The notes under the pieces: generated by a model
What the model was told of the DNA's origin: nothing
Seen by the model: the letters and a program-made list of their open reading frames with translations, nothing else
Databases searched by the model: none
Made by a program: the position numbers and the translations under genes
Part shown: piece after piece, positions 40,355 to 52,149 of the stretch
Position numbering within the stretch: position 1 is the stretch's first letter
Layout of the letters: every line of letters starts with the position of its first letter
Source: Palsa-892 sp035556215
Lineage (GTDB): Bacteria > Pseudomonadota > Alphaproteobacteria > Rhizobiales > Xanthobacteraceae
Reading direction: 5' to 3'
Assembly: GCA_035556215.1 (NCBI GenBank)
Contig: DATMFI010000022.1
Location: forward strand, 1 to 55,445
DNA: 55,445 nucleotides

Positions 40355-41446
40355 ATGAACGTGCGACCCAAATCATCCGCCATGCGCCGCGGCCCTCGAA
40401 GAGGGTGGCTGCCCCGGCTGCTCGGCGGCGAGATCGCCGTGCTCAATCCCGGTTATTTCGCGCTGGTGATGGCGACGGGCATTATCTCGAACGCGATGTT
40501 CTTCACCGGCCATCACGGCGTCTCGAACGTATTGTTTGCGCTGAACGCCGTGTTCCTCGTCTGGCTCATCGCCGCGACCATATGGCGCGCGCTTGGATAT
40601 CGCGCGGCGCTCTGGCGCGATCTTGTCAATCCGCGCCGGGTGTTTTCGTTCTTCACCATTGTCGCCGCGCTCGATGTATTCGGCGGCGGACTTTGCCTGC
40701 GCGGGGAGGGCGGGATTGCCGTCTTCATCTGGTTCACCGCCTTCGCGCTGTGGTTCGTGCTGCTCTATTTCAGCTTCGGCGTGCTCGCGATCCGCAACAA
40801 GGAGGACGAAGCGAATGTCATTCACGGCGGCTGGCTGATCGCGATTGTCGGCACTGAATCGCTCGTTATCCTCGGCTCGCAGATTTCGCCGTGGCTCGGC
40901 GGCCATGCCGCGGCCATGTCTGTGCTCACCCATATGCTGTGGGGCGTCGGGCTCGGGCTCTATGGCATCTTCATCACGCTGTTCGCGCACCGCATGTTCT
41001 TCTTCCGGGTCGAGCCCTCGGACCTTTCGCCGCTGCTCTGGGTGGTGATGGGCGCGGGCGCGATCGCCACCAATGCCGGCTCGGTGCTGATCCTCACCGA
41101 AACCACGCTGCCGTTCCTGCAATCGGTCCGGCCGTTCATCGACGGCGCGACGCTATTGATGTGGGCGTGGAGCGCATGGCTCATTCCGCTGCTCGTGATG
41201 CTCGACATCTGGAAGCACGCCGTTCGAGGCATACCGTTCGCCTATACGCCGATGCTGTGGAGCTTCGTCTTTCCGCTCGGCATGTTTGCGCTGGCAAGCG
41301 GCCGGCTGTCGCTCGCATCCGACTTCACGCCGCTCGGCGCCGTCGCCTACACGATGGTGTGGATCGCGCTCGCTGCCTGGTTGGTGACCGCGATCGGCCT
41401 TGCCGGTGCGATTTCGCGCAGCGTCACGGCAGCGCGCTCGGCTTGA
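40355..41446 (+). CDS. SLAC1/TehA-family membrane channel
   Basis: 363-residue membrane protein with ten hydrophobic helices. The first, 'LNPGYFALVMATGIISNAMFF', has the family sequence in which a Phe/Gly-lined pore begins. Later helices ('HMLWGVGLGLYGIFITLF', 'YTPMLWSFVFPLGMFALAS') fit the tellurite-resistance/dicarboxylate (TDT) family that includes TehA and plant SLAC1 anion channels. Substrate may be an organic or inorganic anion. Starts at ATG 40355 or ATG 40382 are possible, neither with a clear ribosome site. It stands alone after the liv operon. Confidence 0.85.
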   Translation: MNVRPKSSAMRRGPRRGWLPRLLGGEIAVLNPGYFALVMATGIISNAMFFTGHHGVSNVLFALNAVFLVWLIAATIWRALGYRAALWRDLVNPRRVFSFFTIVAALDVFGGGLCLRGEGGIAVFIWFTAFALWFVLLYFSFGVLAIRNKEDEANVIHGGWLIAIVGTESLVILGSQISPWLGGHAAAMSVLTHMLWGVGLGLYGIFITLFAHRMFFFRVEPSDLSPLLWVVMGAGAIATNAGSVLILTETTLPFLQSVRPFIDGATLLMWAWSAWLIPLLVMLDIWKHAVRGIPFAYTPMLWSFVFPLGMFALASGRLSLASDFTPLGAVAYTMVWIALAAWLVTAIGLAGAISRSVTAARSA

Positions 41447-41760
41447 AAAGGTGGGGTGATTCGCGCCTGATTCGACTTTTTGATAAGAGCCCGCCTTCGG
41501 ATCGTCACATTGCAAACCAAAACGTAAACCTTGCGTGCAGCGCAACGATCTTCCGTTTATCCGGGACTCGCGAAAGATATGTTCGCAAAACCTTGCGCAG
41601 ACTCATTTTCGGCAAGTTAGGCCCGATCCTGGCTCATTTTCGCCGTTTTGGTTCCGGGTTCCATCTAAACCTTTTTTCCTATTCCCGGTCACTTTGACGC
41701 CACGACCTCGCCCCGTTGGGCCCGCACCCCATTGCGCGTTCAACGACTTAAGGAGATGAG
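41447..41760. other. 314-base gap without a recognised gene
   Basis: No gene, repeat or clear hairpin seen. The AT content is higher than that of neighbours and AGGAG (41751-41755) just before 41761 is the ribosome site of the next gene, whose promoter is presumably here. Confidence 0.4.
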
Positions 41761-42369
41761 ATGAAAGTTGTGGTGGTGGGAACTCTTCTGGCCGCGGTCG
41801 CGATTGCGGGTCCGGCGGAAGCCAAAACCAAACGTCGGCATGTTGCGCAACAGCAACAGGCTGCGGCACAACCGTTCGCAAATCCGTTCGGTTTCAATCC
41901 GTTTCTCAACGCGGCGGCCTATTCGCCCGCCGCAGCCGGCACCCGGACCAAAATGCGGCATCGCCGCGCCGCGCAGCGCAACGCTGCGACCCAGGTTGCC
42001 GCCAATCCGTTCAACCTTGGCGCCTTCGCCGGCGCCAGCGGTCACTCGCTGATCTCGACGGCGCGCGCCTATAGCGGCCGCAATCCGACCAACCGCTCGC
42101 GCCAGTGGTGCGGCGAGTTCATGGGGCTCGTCGTTCGTCAGAACGGCGGCAAGGTGCCCGAAGGCTATGCCAAGGCAAGTTCCTGGGCGAAGCTGCCGCG
42201 CACCACCGAACGCGTCGGCGCCGTTGCCGTCATGCCGCATCACGTCGGCATCGTCACCGGCCAGTGTGAAGGCGGCGGCGTGCAGATCATTTCGGGTAAC
42301 TTCGGCCGCGCCAAGGTCGGCGAGGGCTGTATTCCGCGCTCGCGCATCATCGCGTTCGTTCAGCCGTAA
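41761..42369 (+). CDS. Secreted TIGR02594/CHAP-like protein
   Basis: 202-residue exported protein. It has a signal peptide (about 1-21, ending PAEAKTK), a low-complexity Gln/Ala/Asn/Phe-rich stretch with two near repeats 'NPFGFNPF' and 'NPFNLGAF' (about 30-95), and a C-terminal domain with 'QWCGEFMGLVV' (putative Cys nucleophile), 'VAVMPHHVGIVTG' (His) and 'ISGNFGRAKVG'. This Cys/His/Asn layout fits TIGR02594/CHAP-like peptidases, which may cleave peptidoglycan. A clear intrinsic terminator follows. Confidence 0.8.
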   Translation: MKVVVVGTLLAAVAIAGPAEAKTKRRHVAQQQQAAAQPFANPFGFNPFLNAAAYSPAAAGTRTKMRHRRAAQRNAATQVAANPFNLGAFAGASGHSLISTARAYSGRNPTNRSRQWCGEFMGLVVRQNGGKVPEGYAKASSWAKLPRTTERVGAVAVMPHHVGIVTGQCEGGGVQIISGNFGRAKVGEGCIPRSRIIAFVQP

Positions 42370-42405
42370 GCTTGCAGCCGTAAACTTTCGCGAGCTGTGA
42401 CATTC

Positions 42406-42441
42406 AAAAAGCCGCCGGTTCGTCCGGCGGCTTTTTATTTT
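42406..42441 (+). terminator. Intrinsic terminator after the secreted-protein gene
   Basis: GCCGCCGG and CCGGCGGC form a stem with loop TTCGT, flanked by AAAAA and TTTTTATTTTT. The flanks make it active in both directions. It could also stop readthrough from the leftward tRNA gene. Confidence 0.9.
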
Positions 42442-42468
42442 TCTTTGCTGTGCCGTTGTTCGGAGGAA

Positions 42469-42545
42469 TGGCGACCTCGGCAGGATTCGAACCTGCAACC
42501 CCCAGATTCGAAATCTGGTGCTCTATCCAGTTGAGCTACGAAGCC
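42469..42545 (-). tRNA. tRNA-Arg (anticodon TCG)
   Basis: Leftward cloverleaf with an encoded CCA end. The acceptor stem is GGCTTCG/CGAGGTC with two G-U pairs. The anticodon stem CCAGA/TCTGG bounds the loop TTTCGAA, giving anticodon TCG, which reads CGA and related Arg codons. The T-arm is GCAGG-TTCGAAT-CCTGC. No integrase or attachment-site copy is seen nearby. Confidence 0.93.
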
Positions 42546-42606
42546 TGAGCCCAGCCGCGGGAATTTAACCGGATCGGCCGGGTAAATCTATCTGCGTGGT
42601 TTGGAA

Positions 42607-43395
42607 TTAAAGCGCGCAGCTGATTTCTCGAGCCTTCTTGCGCAAGAGCGGCAGGAAACGCCCCACGATTTCGTCTCTCGAGCCGCGCTCGATCGGCGTG
42701 GTGACGTTCAGCGCGCCGACGACCCTGCCTTGCGCGTTCTCGATCGGAACGGTGATCGCCTGAACGCCGAGGCATGACTGCTCGCGCTGGAAGGCATAGC
42801 CGCTCGTGCGGCATTCCATGATCAGCGCGCGGATCTTGCCCGGATCGGTTTCGGTCTTCGGCGTCAGTGCCTTGAGCCTCATGCGGGCGAGGTATCGGTC
42901 GATGGTGTCGTCGGATTCGTAGGACAGCAGCATGCGGCCGGTCGCGGTGCAGTAGACGGGGAGGCGGATGCCCGGCGGCGTGTCGGGCTTGATCACGCGC
43001 TCGATCAGCACGCGCGCCAGCATGACGACATCGTCGCCGTCGAGGATTGCCGTGCCGCAGGAAGCGTTGAGCGTCGCCGAAACTTCCTCGAGCCGCGACT
43101 TCGAGGCGCGGGCGAGCGGCACCGAACTCAGATAGGAATAACCGAGCGAAAGCACCTTCGGCGTCAGCGCGAAGATGCGGCCATCGTTTTCGACGTAACC
43201 GAGCGTTTCGAGCGTGATCAGCGAGCGCCGCACCGTTGCGCGCGCAAGCCCGACGCGCCGTGCGATTTCGGCGAGCGTCGCGGGCTGGCCGTCTTCGCCA
43301 AGAGCGCGAATAACCGCGAGACCACGCGCGAGAGCGGTGACGAAATCGGGCTGGTCTTCAAGAGAAGCGGAAGAAGATAGCGTGATCTGATCCAT
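42607..43395 (-). CDS. IclR-family regulator (PcaR/PobR-like)
   Basis: 262-residue IclR regulator. It has an N-terminal winged HTH (about 17-80, 'ALARGLAVIRALGEDGQPATLAEIARRVGLARATVRRSLITLETLGYV') and a C-terminal GAF-like effector domain with 'VYCTATGRMLLSY' and 'REQSCLGVQAITVPI'. The sequence resembles the PcaR/PcaU/PobR branch, which controls protocatechuate or beta-ketoadipate genes. It is divergent from a pcaF-like thiolase gene, which supports that role. An inverted repeat at 43435-43452 lies between them. Confidence 0.92.
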   Translation of the reverse strand: MDQITLSSSASLEDQPDFVTALARGLAVIRALGEDGQPATLAEIARRVGLARATVRRSLITLETLGYVENDGRIFALTPKVLSLGYSYLSSVPLARASKSRLEEVSATLNASCGTAILDGDDVVMLARVLIERVIKPDTPPGIRLPVYCTATGRMLLSYESDDTIDRYLARMRLKALTPKTETDPGKIRALIMECRTSGYAFQREQSCLGVQAITVPIENAQGRVVGALNVTTPIERGSRDEIVGRFLPLLRKKAREISCAL

Positions 43396-43434
43396 AGCCG
43401 AACCATTCCGGTTGTCGTACCGCCGGGCTTTGTG

Positions 43435-43452
43435 GCTGTATCATATTACAGC
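43435..43452. promoter_or_regulatory. Operator candidate between IclR gene and pcaF
   Basis: GCTGTA-TCATAT-TACAGC is an inverted repeat with perfect 6-base arms, 40 bases upstream of the IclR gene start and about 100 bases upstream of pcaF. A good candidate for the divergent regulator. Confidence 0.5.
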
Positions 43453-43552
43453 ATGAAAACCGCCACGCGGAAATAAAAATCGAACGCATCTTCGCTTCCG
43501 CTCGCGGGTAAAAGATGGCGTAAAGGCAACAATCCCAACGCCGGAAGCGAAG

Positions 43553-44751
<1,199 letters not shown>

Positions 44752-44752
<1 letters not shown>

Positions 44753-44792
44753 ATCCCGAAAAGCGGGAACCGGTTTTCGGAAAGGATCATGC
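44752..44792. repeat. Rhizobial-type palindromic repeat, copy 2
   Basis: GATCCCGAAAAGCGGGAACC, then CGGTTTTCGGAAAGGATCATGC, is nearly the reverse complement of the element at 20620-20664. It again fills the space between convergent genes (pcaF and a glutamine amidotransferase). Confidence 0.75.
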
Positions 44793-44802
44793 CCCGATAA
44801 GA

Positions 44803-45666
44803 CTAGCCGCGCCCGCGCGCCGAGCGCGCCGGCTTCACTTTCAGCTCGATCCAGTTGCGAAGTTCCTGGATGCGAAGCTCGCGCTGGGTGATCGCGCTGT
44901 CGAGGCCGTGCCGCCAGCCCAGCCGCCGGTTACCCGGATCTTCGGCGAGCGTATCGACGTCGTTGATAAAGAGCGTCGCGTCCTCGTTGCTGGCGAAGAA
45001 TCCTTCCGTCACCAGCGCGCCGTTCAGCCGTTTGAGGATCGCGGAAATATCGCGGAACTCGTATTCGGGGTGATATTGCACGCCCCAGGCGACGCCGCCT
45101 TCATACTCGATCTCGGCGGCCTGCACGCCCGAGTGATCGTTCATCGCGAGCACCTTGCCCTTGAGCGGGAGCGCCGCGACTTCGTCGAGATGCACGGTCA
45201 GCGCCTCGAATACCGCCGGCTTTTCCTTGAACATCGGATGATTGAGGCCCGCCTCGGTGAGGCGGATGCGGCGGCCGAAGCCGATTTCGCGGCCGCGCGG
45301 GTTTTTATGCACCGTCCCGCCGGCCGCGACGGTCGCGACCTGCAGGCCCCAGCAACTGCCGAAGATCGGCGTCTTGGCGCGGTAGGCGCTGCGCGCAAGC
45401 TCGATCTGCGGCTCGATGGCGGGCCCGCCGTCATAGACATGCAGCGCGGAACCGGTAATCGCGACGCCGTCGTAACTCTCAATGCCCGCATCGGGGAGAT
45501 TGGCGCCGGGATCGGCCGGAAAGCAGATGTCGATGGCGGCTTCAGGCCACAGCTCGTGCAGCAGTTTCGCGTAACCGTCGCTCGCCGGTTTGCCGCCGGC
45601 GGCGATCTGACGTGCGCGTCCTTCGGAGGTGTTTCCTTCAGCGACAAGGAGGCGTGGCGTACTCAT
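44803..45666 (-). CDS. Class I glutamine amidotransferase-like protein
   Basis: 287-residue protein with a GATase1 domain. It has the nucleophile Cys in IFGSCWGLQ (about residue 104), then 'NHPMFKEKPAVFEALTVHLDEV' and the catalytic His-Glu pair in QYHPEYEF (about 203-208). The Ser-Cys-Trp-Gly form and stand-alone context suit gamma-glutamyl hydrolase-like or GMP-synthase-like subfamily proteins of unknown amide. A C-terminal extension of about 70 residues follows the domain. ATG 45666 starts 'MSTPRLLVAEG'; an earlier ATG would add a Trp/Cys-rich, unlikely leader. Confidence 0.87.
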   Translation of the reverse strand: MSTPRLLVAEGNTSEGRARQIAAGGKPASDGYAKLLHELWPEAAIDICFPADPGANLPDAGIESYDGVAITGSALHVYDGGPAIEPQIELARSAYRAKTPIFGSCWGLQVATVAAGGTVHKNPRGREIGFGRRIRLTEAGLNHPMFKEKPAVFEALTVHLDEVAALPLKGKVLAMNDHSGVQAAEIEYEGGVAWGVQYHPEYEFRDISAILKRLNGALVTEGFFASNEDATLFINDVDTLAEDPGNRRLGWRHGLDSAITQRELRIQELRNWIELKVKPARSARGRG

Positions 45667-45843
45667 GCAGCAAGTGTAAACCCAACTGATGAACAAAATT
45701 TATCCGTACGCCTTACCTAGGTTCCGCTTTGCGGCGAAACCGGGGAAATCAGCCGCGCAATTCCTCACGCTCGCGTGAGAGCCATTGGCATTCGCGCGCG
45801 GTGGGTTAGCATGTCGATCGCGGATGACGCTGCGGAAGGAAGC

Positions 45844-47358
45844 ATGAGCGGGGAACAGGCGGGGCACGCTGAATACGATCTCGCGATTGTGGGCGGCGGC
45901 ATCAACGGCTGCGGTATCGCGCGCGACGCCGCCGGGCGCGGCCTGAAGGTGCTGCTCGTCGAGCAGGGCGATCTTGCGGGCGGGACATCCTCGGCTTCGA
46001 CCAAGCTCATTCACGGCGGCCTGCGCTATCTCGAACACTACGAGTTTTCGCTGGTCAGGAAATCGCTGGCCGAGCGCGAGCGGCTGATGAAACTCGCGCC
46101 GCATCTCGTGCGGCCGATGCGTTTCGTGCTGCCTTTCGTGAAAGGCGATCGCCCCGCGTGGATGCTGCGCGCCGGTTTCTGGCTTTACGATCATCTCGCG
46201 CGCTCGTCATTGCCGAAGACGCGCGTTCTCGACCTTGCCGACGATCCCGCGGGCGTGCCGCTGAAACCGGGGTTTCATCTCGGCTTCGAGTATTCCGACT
46301 GCACCACCGATGACGCGCGGCTTGTCATCGCCAATGCGATCGGCGCGCGCGAGAAGGGCGCGGCGATCCGCACGCATACGAGGCTCACCGCCGCGCGGCG
46401 CGAAGGCGATCGCTGGCGGCTCATCCTGCAATCCGGCGGCGTCCGGCAGATCGCAAGCGCGCGCGTGCTCGTGAACGCCGCGGGCCCGTGGGCGGCGCGG
46501 CTTAACGAAATCATGCTGCACCTCCCGGCCGACCACGCCATCCGGCTCGTGAAGGGCAGCCATATCGTCGTGCCGCGCCTGCACGCGCATGAGCGCGCTT
46601 ATTTCTTTCAGAACGACGATGGCCGTCTCGTCTTCGCCATTCCCTATCAGGACAGCTTCACGCTGATCGGCACCACCGAGGTCGATGTCGGCGACGAGCC
46701 GGAAATGCCGTTCGCGAGCGCCGAGGAAATTATGTATCTCTGCGCCGTCGCCTCACGCTATTTCCGCACGCCGGTCGAGCCGTCGAAGGTTGTGTGGCAT
46801 TTCGCCGGAATTCGCCCGCTCGTCGATGACGGCGCGGGCAACGCCGCCGATGTCACGCGCGACTTCACCATCGCGCTCGACGGCAAATCCGGCGAGCCGC
46901 CGCTTCTCAGCGTGCTCGGCGGCAAGCTCACGACCTACCGCAGGCTGGCGGAAGCCGTGCTCGACAAGCTCGGCAAATATTTTGTCTTGCAACCGCCATG
47001 GACGGCGAGCGAGCCGTTGCCCGGCGGCGACTTTGACGAGCGCGGCGTTGCCGGCCTGATCGCCGATATCCGCGAGCGCCACACTTATATTGACGAGCCG
47101 CTCGCGCGGCGGCTTGCGTTTTCCTATGGCACGCGCGCCTGGAAGATGATCAGCGAAACGAAAAACGAAGCCGGCCTCGGCCCCCGCCTTGTGGGCAATC
47201 TGCACCGCATCGAACTGGACTATCTGAGGAGCGAGGAATGGGCCAAGACGGCGGACGACATTCTGTGGCGGCGGACGAAACTCGGCCTCGCCGCGACGCC
47301 CGCCGAATTGAGCGCCTTGAAAAAGGCGCTCGAAGCGCCGGTCGCGCTCGCGAGTTGA
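45844..47358 (+). CDS. glpD: Glycerol-3-phosphate dehydrogenase
   Basis: 504-residue FAD-dependent enzyme that oxidises glycerol-3-phosphate to dihydroxyacetone phosphate and passes electrons to the respiratory quinone pool at the inner membrane. It has the FAD motif IVGGGINGCGIARDAAGRG (about 13-31), 'STKLIHGGLRYLEHYEF', 'NAAGPWA', 'KGSHIVVPRLH' and 'ALDGKSGEPPLLSVLGGKLTTYRRLAE'. ATG 45844 follows GGAAGG; earlier ATGs would add an unconserved leader. It lies seven bases before glpK. Confidence 0.96.
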   Translation: MSGEQAGHAEYDLAIVGGGINGCGIARDAAGRGLKVLLVEQGDLAGGTSSASTKLIHGGLRYLEHYEFSLVRKSLAERERLMKLAPHLVRPMRFVLPFVKGDRPAWMLRAGFWLYDHLARSSLPKTRVLDLADDPAGVPLKPGFHLGFEYSDCTTDDARLVIANAIGAREKGAAIRTHTRLTAARREGDRWRLILQSGGVRQIASARVLVNAAGPWAARLNEIMLHLPADHAIRLVKGSHIVVPRLHAHERAYFFQNDDGRLVFAIPYQDSFTLIGTTEVDVGDEPEMPFASAEEIMYLCAVASRYFRTPVEPSKVVWHFAGIRPLVDDGAGNAADVTRDFTIALDGKSGEPPLLSVLGGKLTTYRRLAEAVLDKLGKYFVLQPPWTASEPLPGGDFDERGVAGLIADIRERHTYIDEPLARRLAFSYGTRAWKMISETKNEAGLGPRLVGNLHRIELDYLRSEEWAKTADDILWRRTKLGLAATPAELSALKKALEAPVALAS

Positions 47359-47365
47359 TTGCCCC

Positions 47366-48853
<1,488 letters not shown>

Positions 48854-48888
48854 TGTAAGATGGAATTTGCTCGGGGACCGGAGGCTGG

Positions 48889-50199
48889 ATGAATTACACG
48901 CAGGATATTTCGCGCGCCCTGAAGAGCGGCCATCGCGGCGGGGTGTTCGATCAGGCTTTCCATGAGGTGCTCTTCCGCACCGAACCCGCACTCGAAAAGC
49001 TCCGCGCCCTTTATGCGAGCCGCACGCTGCCCTTGCTGCGGCTCCCCGAGCGCACCAGCGATTATCCCGAACTCAGGAAAGCGGCGGCAAAGCTCAGGAA
49101 AGCGAGCGACGTCGTATTCCTTGGCACTGGCGGCTCGAGCCTCGGCGGCCAGGCGCTTTGCCAGCTTGCCGATTATGCCGTGCCGGGCCTCGGCGTGCTG
49201 CGCGGCAAGCCGCGCCTGCATTTTTTCGACAACCTCGACCCGAAGACATTTGAAGCCGCGCTGAAGAAACTGCCGCTCAGGACGGCGCAATTCGTCGCGA
49301 TCTCAAAATCCGGCGGCACCGGCGAAACGCTGATGCAAACGATCGCCGTCATCGCCGCGCTGAAAAAGGCCGGGCGCGGCAAGCGCATCAAGGAACACTT
49401 GCTCGGGCTCTCGGAGCCCGCGCAGCCCGGCAGGAAAAACGGCCTGCGTGCGCTCCTGGAAGATTTCGGCTGCGAACTGCTCGAACACGACACCGGCGTC
49501 GGCGGCCGCTTCTCGGCGCTCACCAATGTCGGCCTGCTGCCCGCCGCCGTGCTCGGCCTCGATGTGAAAAAAATTCGCGCGGGCGCGAGCGAGACGCTCG
49601 CGCCGCTTTTGACGCAGCGCCCGGCGAAGGAAATTCCGTTTGCGCTGGGCGCCGCGCTTTCCGTCGCCGCGAGCGCGGAGGGCAAAACGATTCAGGTGTT
49701 GCAGGCTTACGCCGATCGCTGCGAGCGCTTCACGCGCTGGTGGGTGCAGCTCTGGGCCGAAAGCCTCGGCAAGAACGGCAAGGGCACGACGCCGGTCGCG
49801 GCGCTCGGCCCGGTCGATCAGCACAGCCAGTTGCAGCTCTGGCTCGCGGGCCCGCGCGACAAGCTGTTCAGCATTCTCACGGTGGATGCGGCGAACACCG
49901 GCCCGCGCATCGACAAGAAGCTCGCGACCCTCGCGGGCGAGAAGGATTTCGGCGGCAGGAAAATCGGCGATCTCGTCGCCGCGCAAGGCCGCGCCACCGC
50001 CGACACTTTGGCGAAGAACGGCTGCCCGGTGCGCACCTTTCACGTGGCGAGGCTCGATGAGCGCGCGCTCGGCGGCCTGATGATGCACTTCATGCTGGAG
50101 ACGATCGTCGCCGCGCATCTTCTCGGCGTCGATCCGTTCGATCAGCCGGCGGTGGAAGAGGGCAAGGTGCTGGCGAAGCAGTACCTCGCGGAAAAATGA
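48889..50199 (+). CDS. pgi: Glucose-6-phosphate isomerase
   Basis: 436-residue SIS-domain sugar isomerase. The phosphate-binding segment FLGTGGSSLGGQAL is at about 82-95, 'AISKSGGTGETLMQT' at about 138-152 and 'AALGPVDQHSQLQLWLAGPRDK' later. A late Lys (in 'EEGKVLAKQYL') fits the catalytic C-terminal region. It is shorter than the 540-residue enterobacterial form, as usual in alphaproteobacteria. It is likely co-transcribed with glpK, 35 bases upstream, feeding triose flux into hexose synthesis. Confidence 0.93.
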   Translation: MNYTQDISRALKSGHRGGVFDQAFHEVLFRTEPALEKLRALYASRTLPLLRLPERTSDYPELRKAAAKLRKASDVVFLGTGGSSLGGQALCQLADYAVPGLGVLRGKPRLHFFDNLDPKTFEAALKKLPLRTAQFVAISKSGGTGETLMQTIAVIAALKKAGRGKRIKEHLLGLSEPAQPGRKNGLRALLEDFGCELLEHDTGVGGRFSALTNVGLLPAAVLGLDVKKIRAGASETLAPLLTQRPAKEIPFALGAALSVAASAEGKTIQVLQAYADRCERFTRWWVQLWAESLGKNGKGTTPVAALGPVDQHSQLQLWLAGPRDKLFSILTVDAANTGPRIDKKLATLAGEKDFGGRKIGDLVAAQGRATADTLAKNGCPVRTFHVARLDERALGGLMMHFMLETIVAAHLLGVDPFDQPAVEEGKVLAKQYLAEK

Positions 50200-50200
50200 A

Positions 50201-50258
50201 GCATGATCCCGAAGCGGCAATCGTGTCCGGCCAGGATCGTGTCCGGCCAGGATCATGC
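50201..50258. repeat. Variant palindromic repeat, copy 3
   Basis: Starts GCATGATCCCGAAGCGGCAA and ends GGATCATGC like the other copies, but the centre is replaced by two direct 16-base units, TCGTGTCCGGCCAGGA at 50221-50236 and 50237-50252. A decayed or expanded relative of the elements at 20620 and 44752. Confidence 0.7.
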
Positions 50259-50278
50259 TCAATAAGCCTGTGAAGAGC

Positions 50279-50300
50279 GGGGATGGTTTTCGCCATCCCC
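50279..50300 (+). terminator. Hairpin between pgi and mutL
   Basis: GGGGATGG and CCATCCCC form an 8-bp stem with loop TTTTCG, downstream of the repeat. A T-rich tract begins ten bases later, so it is a weak or partial terminator for the pgi transcript. Confidence 0.45.
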
Positions 50301-50355
50301 AGCTAAGCCGTTAATTTTACTGGATTTTGCGGCGAGACTCACACAGCTTTTCCAC

Positions 50356-52149
50356 ATGCCTGTTCGCCAGCTTTCCGAAGCCGTCATCAACCGTATCGCC
50401 GCCGGCGAAGTCGTCGAGCGGCCGGCGTCGGTCGTGAAAGAGCTGGTCGAGAACGCGCTCGATGCCGGCGCCCGCCGCATCGAGGTCGTGCTTTCGGGCG
50501 GCGGCCAGCGGCTCATTCGCATCACCGATGACGGCGCGGGCATGCCGCCCGAGGATTTGCAGCTCGCCGTCGATCGCCACGCGACCTCGAAACTGCCCGA
50601 TGACGATCTGCATTCGGTATCCACGCTCGGTTTTCGCGGCGAGGCGCTCCCCTCCATCGGCGCCGTCGCCAGACTCTCGATCGTCACACGCACCAAGGGC
50701 GCCTCGAGCGCGAGCGAGATCGTCGTCGATGGCGGCCGCAAGGGCGCGGTGAAGCCCGCGGCGCTCACCGGTGGCACGCGCATCGAGGTGCGCGATCTCT
50801 TTTATGCCACGCCGGCGCGATTGAAATTCATGAAGTCCGAACGCGCCGAGACGGCGGCGGCGGTCGACGCGGTAAAGCGCCTTGCGCTCGCGCGGCCCGA
50901 TGTCACCTTCATCATCGCCGCCGAGGATCGCCCGGCCATCACTTACGCGGCGCAGAAGGATGATGCTGAAGGCAGGCTCCTGCGCATGGCCGATGTGCTC
51001 GGCGCTGATTTGAAAGAGAACGCCGTCGCGGTCGAAGGCGAGCGCGAGGGCGCGAAACTTTCCGGCATCGCCGGCTTGCCGACGTTCTCGCGCGCCAATT
51101 CGCTTTCACAATATCTCTTCGTCAACGGCCGCCCGGTGCGCGATAAAGTTCTCCTAGGCGCGGTGCGCGGCGCCTATGCCGATCTTTTGCACGGCGATCG
51201 TCATCCGGTCGTGGCGCTGTTTCTTAACCTCGATCCGCGCGAAGTGGACGTGAACGTGCATCCGGCGAAAACCGAAGTGCGCTTCCGCGACTCCGGCCTC
51301 ATCCGCGCGCTGATCGTCCGCAGCCTGCAGGATGCGCTCGGCACCGGCGCGCGCCGCTCGTCCACCATGGGCGCGGCGCGGCTCGTATCGTTCGCGCGGC
51401 CCGCGCGTTATGCCCGGCCGTCCTATGCGCCGTGGCGCGGCAGCGCCGCGCCTGTGCCGCCGCCGCTGCAGCGCGGTTTTGCCGAAGCGGCGCAGGAAGC
51501 CTTTGCGAGTTTTGCACCTTCGGCCGATGCACGCGCTTCCGTTGCGCCCGCCGCGCCCGATCTCCTCGACAAGCCGCTTGGCGCTGCCCGCGCGCAGGTG
51601 CACGAAACCTATATTGTCGCGCAGACGCGCGACGGCCTCGTCATCGTCGATCAGCACGCCGCCCATGAGCGGCTCGTCTATGAGAAACTGAAGGCGGCGA
51701 TCGAGCGCGACGGCGTCGCGCGCCAGATCTTGCTCGTTCCTGCCGTTGTCGAGGTCGGCCCTGACAATGCCGCGGCGCTCGTCGAGCGCGCCGGGGATCT
51801 TGCCCAAATGGGCCTCGTCATCGAGGCTTTCGGCAGCGGCGCCGTGCTGGTGCGCGAGCAACCGGCGCTGCTCGGCGACACCGATATCGAATCCTTGATC
51901 CGCGATCTTGCCGAGCACATGGCCGAATGGGACGCGGCGCTGCCGCTCGAGCGGCGCTTGCTCGCCGTCGCATCTTCGATGTCGTGTCACGGCTCGGTGC
52001 GGGCCGGGCGTCTCTTGAAGCCCGACGAGATGAACGCGCTCCTGCGCGAGATGGAAGCGACCGATTACGCCGGTCAGTGCAATCACGGCCGCCCGACCTA
52101 TATCGAGCTCAAGCTTTCCGACATCGAGAAGCTATTCGGCCGGCGCTAG
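50356..52149 (+). CDS. mutL: DNA mismatch repair protein MutL
   Basis: 597-residue MutL. The N-terminal GHKL ATPase has 'AAGEVVERPASVVKELVENALDAGA' (Glu and Asn for Mg-ATP), 'ITDDGAGM', 'TSKL' and 'STLGFRGEALPSI'. A Pro/Ala-rich linker (about 330-410) leads to the C-terminal dimerisation domain containing 'VIVDQHAAHERLVYEKLK', and near the end 'HGRPTYIELKLSDIEKLFGRR'. The DQHAAHER endonuclease-type motif is present in the domain. It directs strand-specific repair with MutS. It converges on rsmD (18-base overlap at 3' ends). Confidence 0.96.
   Translation: MPVRQLSEAVINRIAAGEVVERPASVVKELVENALDAGARRIEVVLSGGGQRLIRITDDGAGMPPEDLQLAVDRHATSKLPDDDLHSVSTLGFRGEALPSIGAVARLSIVTRTKGASSASEIVVDGGRKGAVKPAALTGGTRIEVRDLFYATPARLKFMKSERAETAAAVDAVKRLALARPDVTFIIAAEDRPAITYAAQKDDAEGRLLRMADVLGADLKENAVAVEGEREGAKLSGIAGLPTFSRANSLSQYLFVNGRPVRDKVLLGAVRGAYADLLHGDRHPVVALFLNLDPREVDVNVHPAKTEVRFRDSGLIRALIVRSLQDALGTGARRSSTMGAARLVSFARPARYARPSYAPWRGSAAPVPPPLQRGFAEAAQEAFASFAPSADARASVAPAAPDLLDKPLGAARAQVHETYIVAQTRDGLVIVDQHAAHERLVYEKLKAAIERDGVARQILLVPAVVEVGPDNAAALVERAGDLAQMGLVIEAFGSGAVLVREQPALLGDTDIESLIRDLAEHMAEWDAALPLERRLLAVASSMSCHGSVRAGRLLKPDEMNALLREMEATDYAGQCNHGRPTYIELKLSDIEKLFGRR

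Noticed and set aside
41843..41856. A further match to TTG(A/C)-N6-(T/G)CAA (TTGCGCAACAGCAA)
   Set aside because: It lies inside the coding region of the secreted TIGR02594-type protein, in its Gln-rich stretch, with no promoter context. A chance match of this short motif is expected every 16 kb or so.
42469..42545. tRNA-Arg as an integration site for a genomic island
   Set aside because: No integrase, no direct repeat of the tRNA end and no change in gene character on either side were seen.
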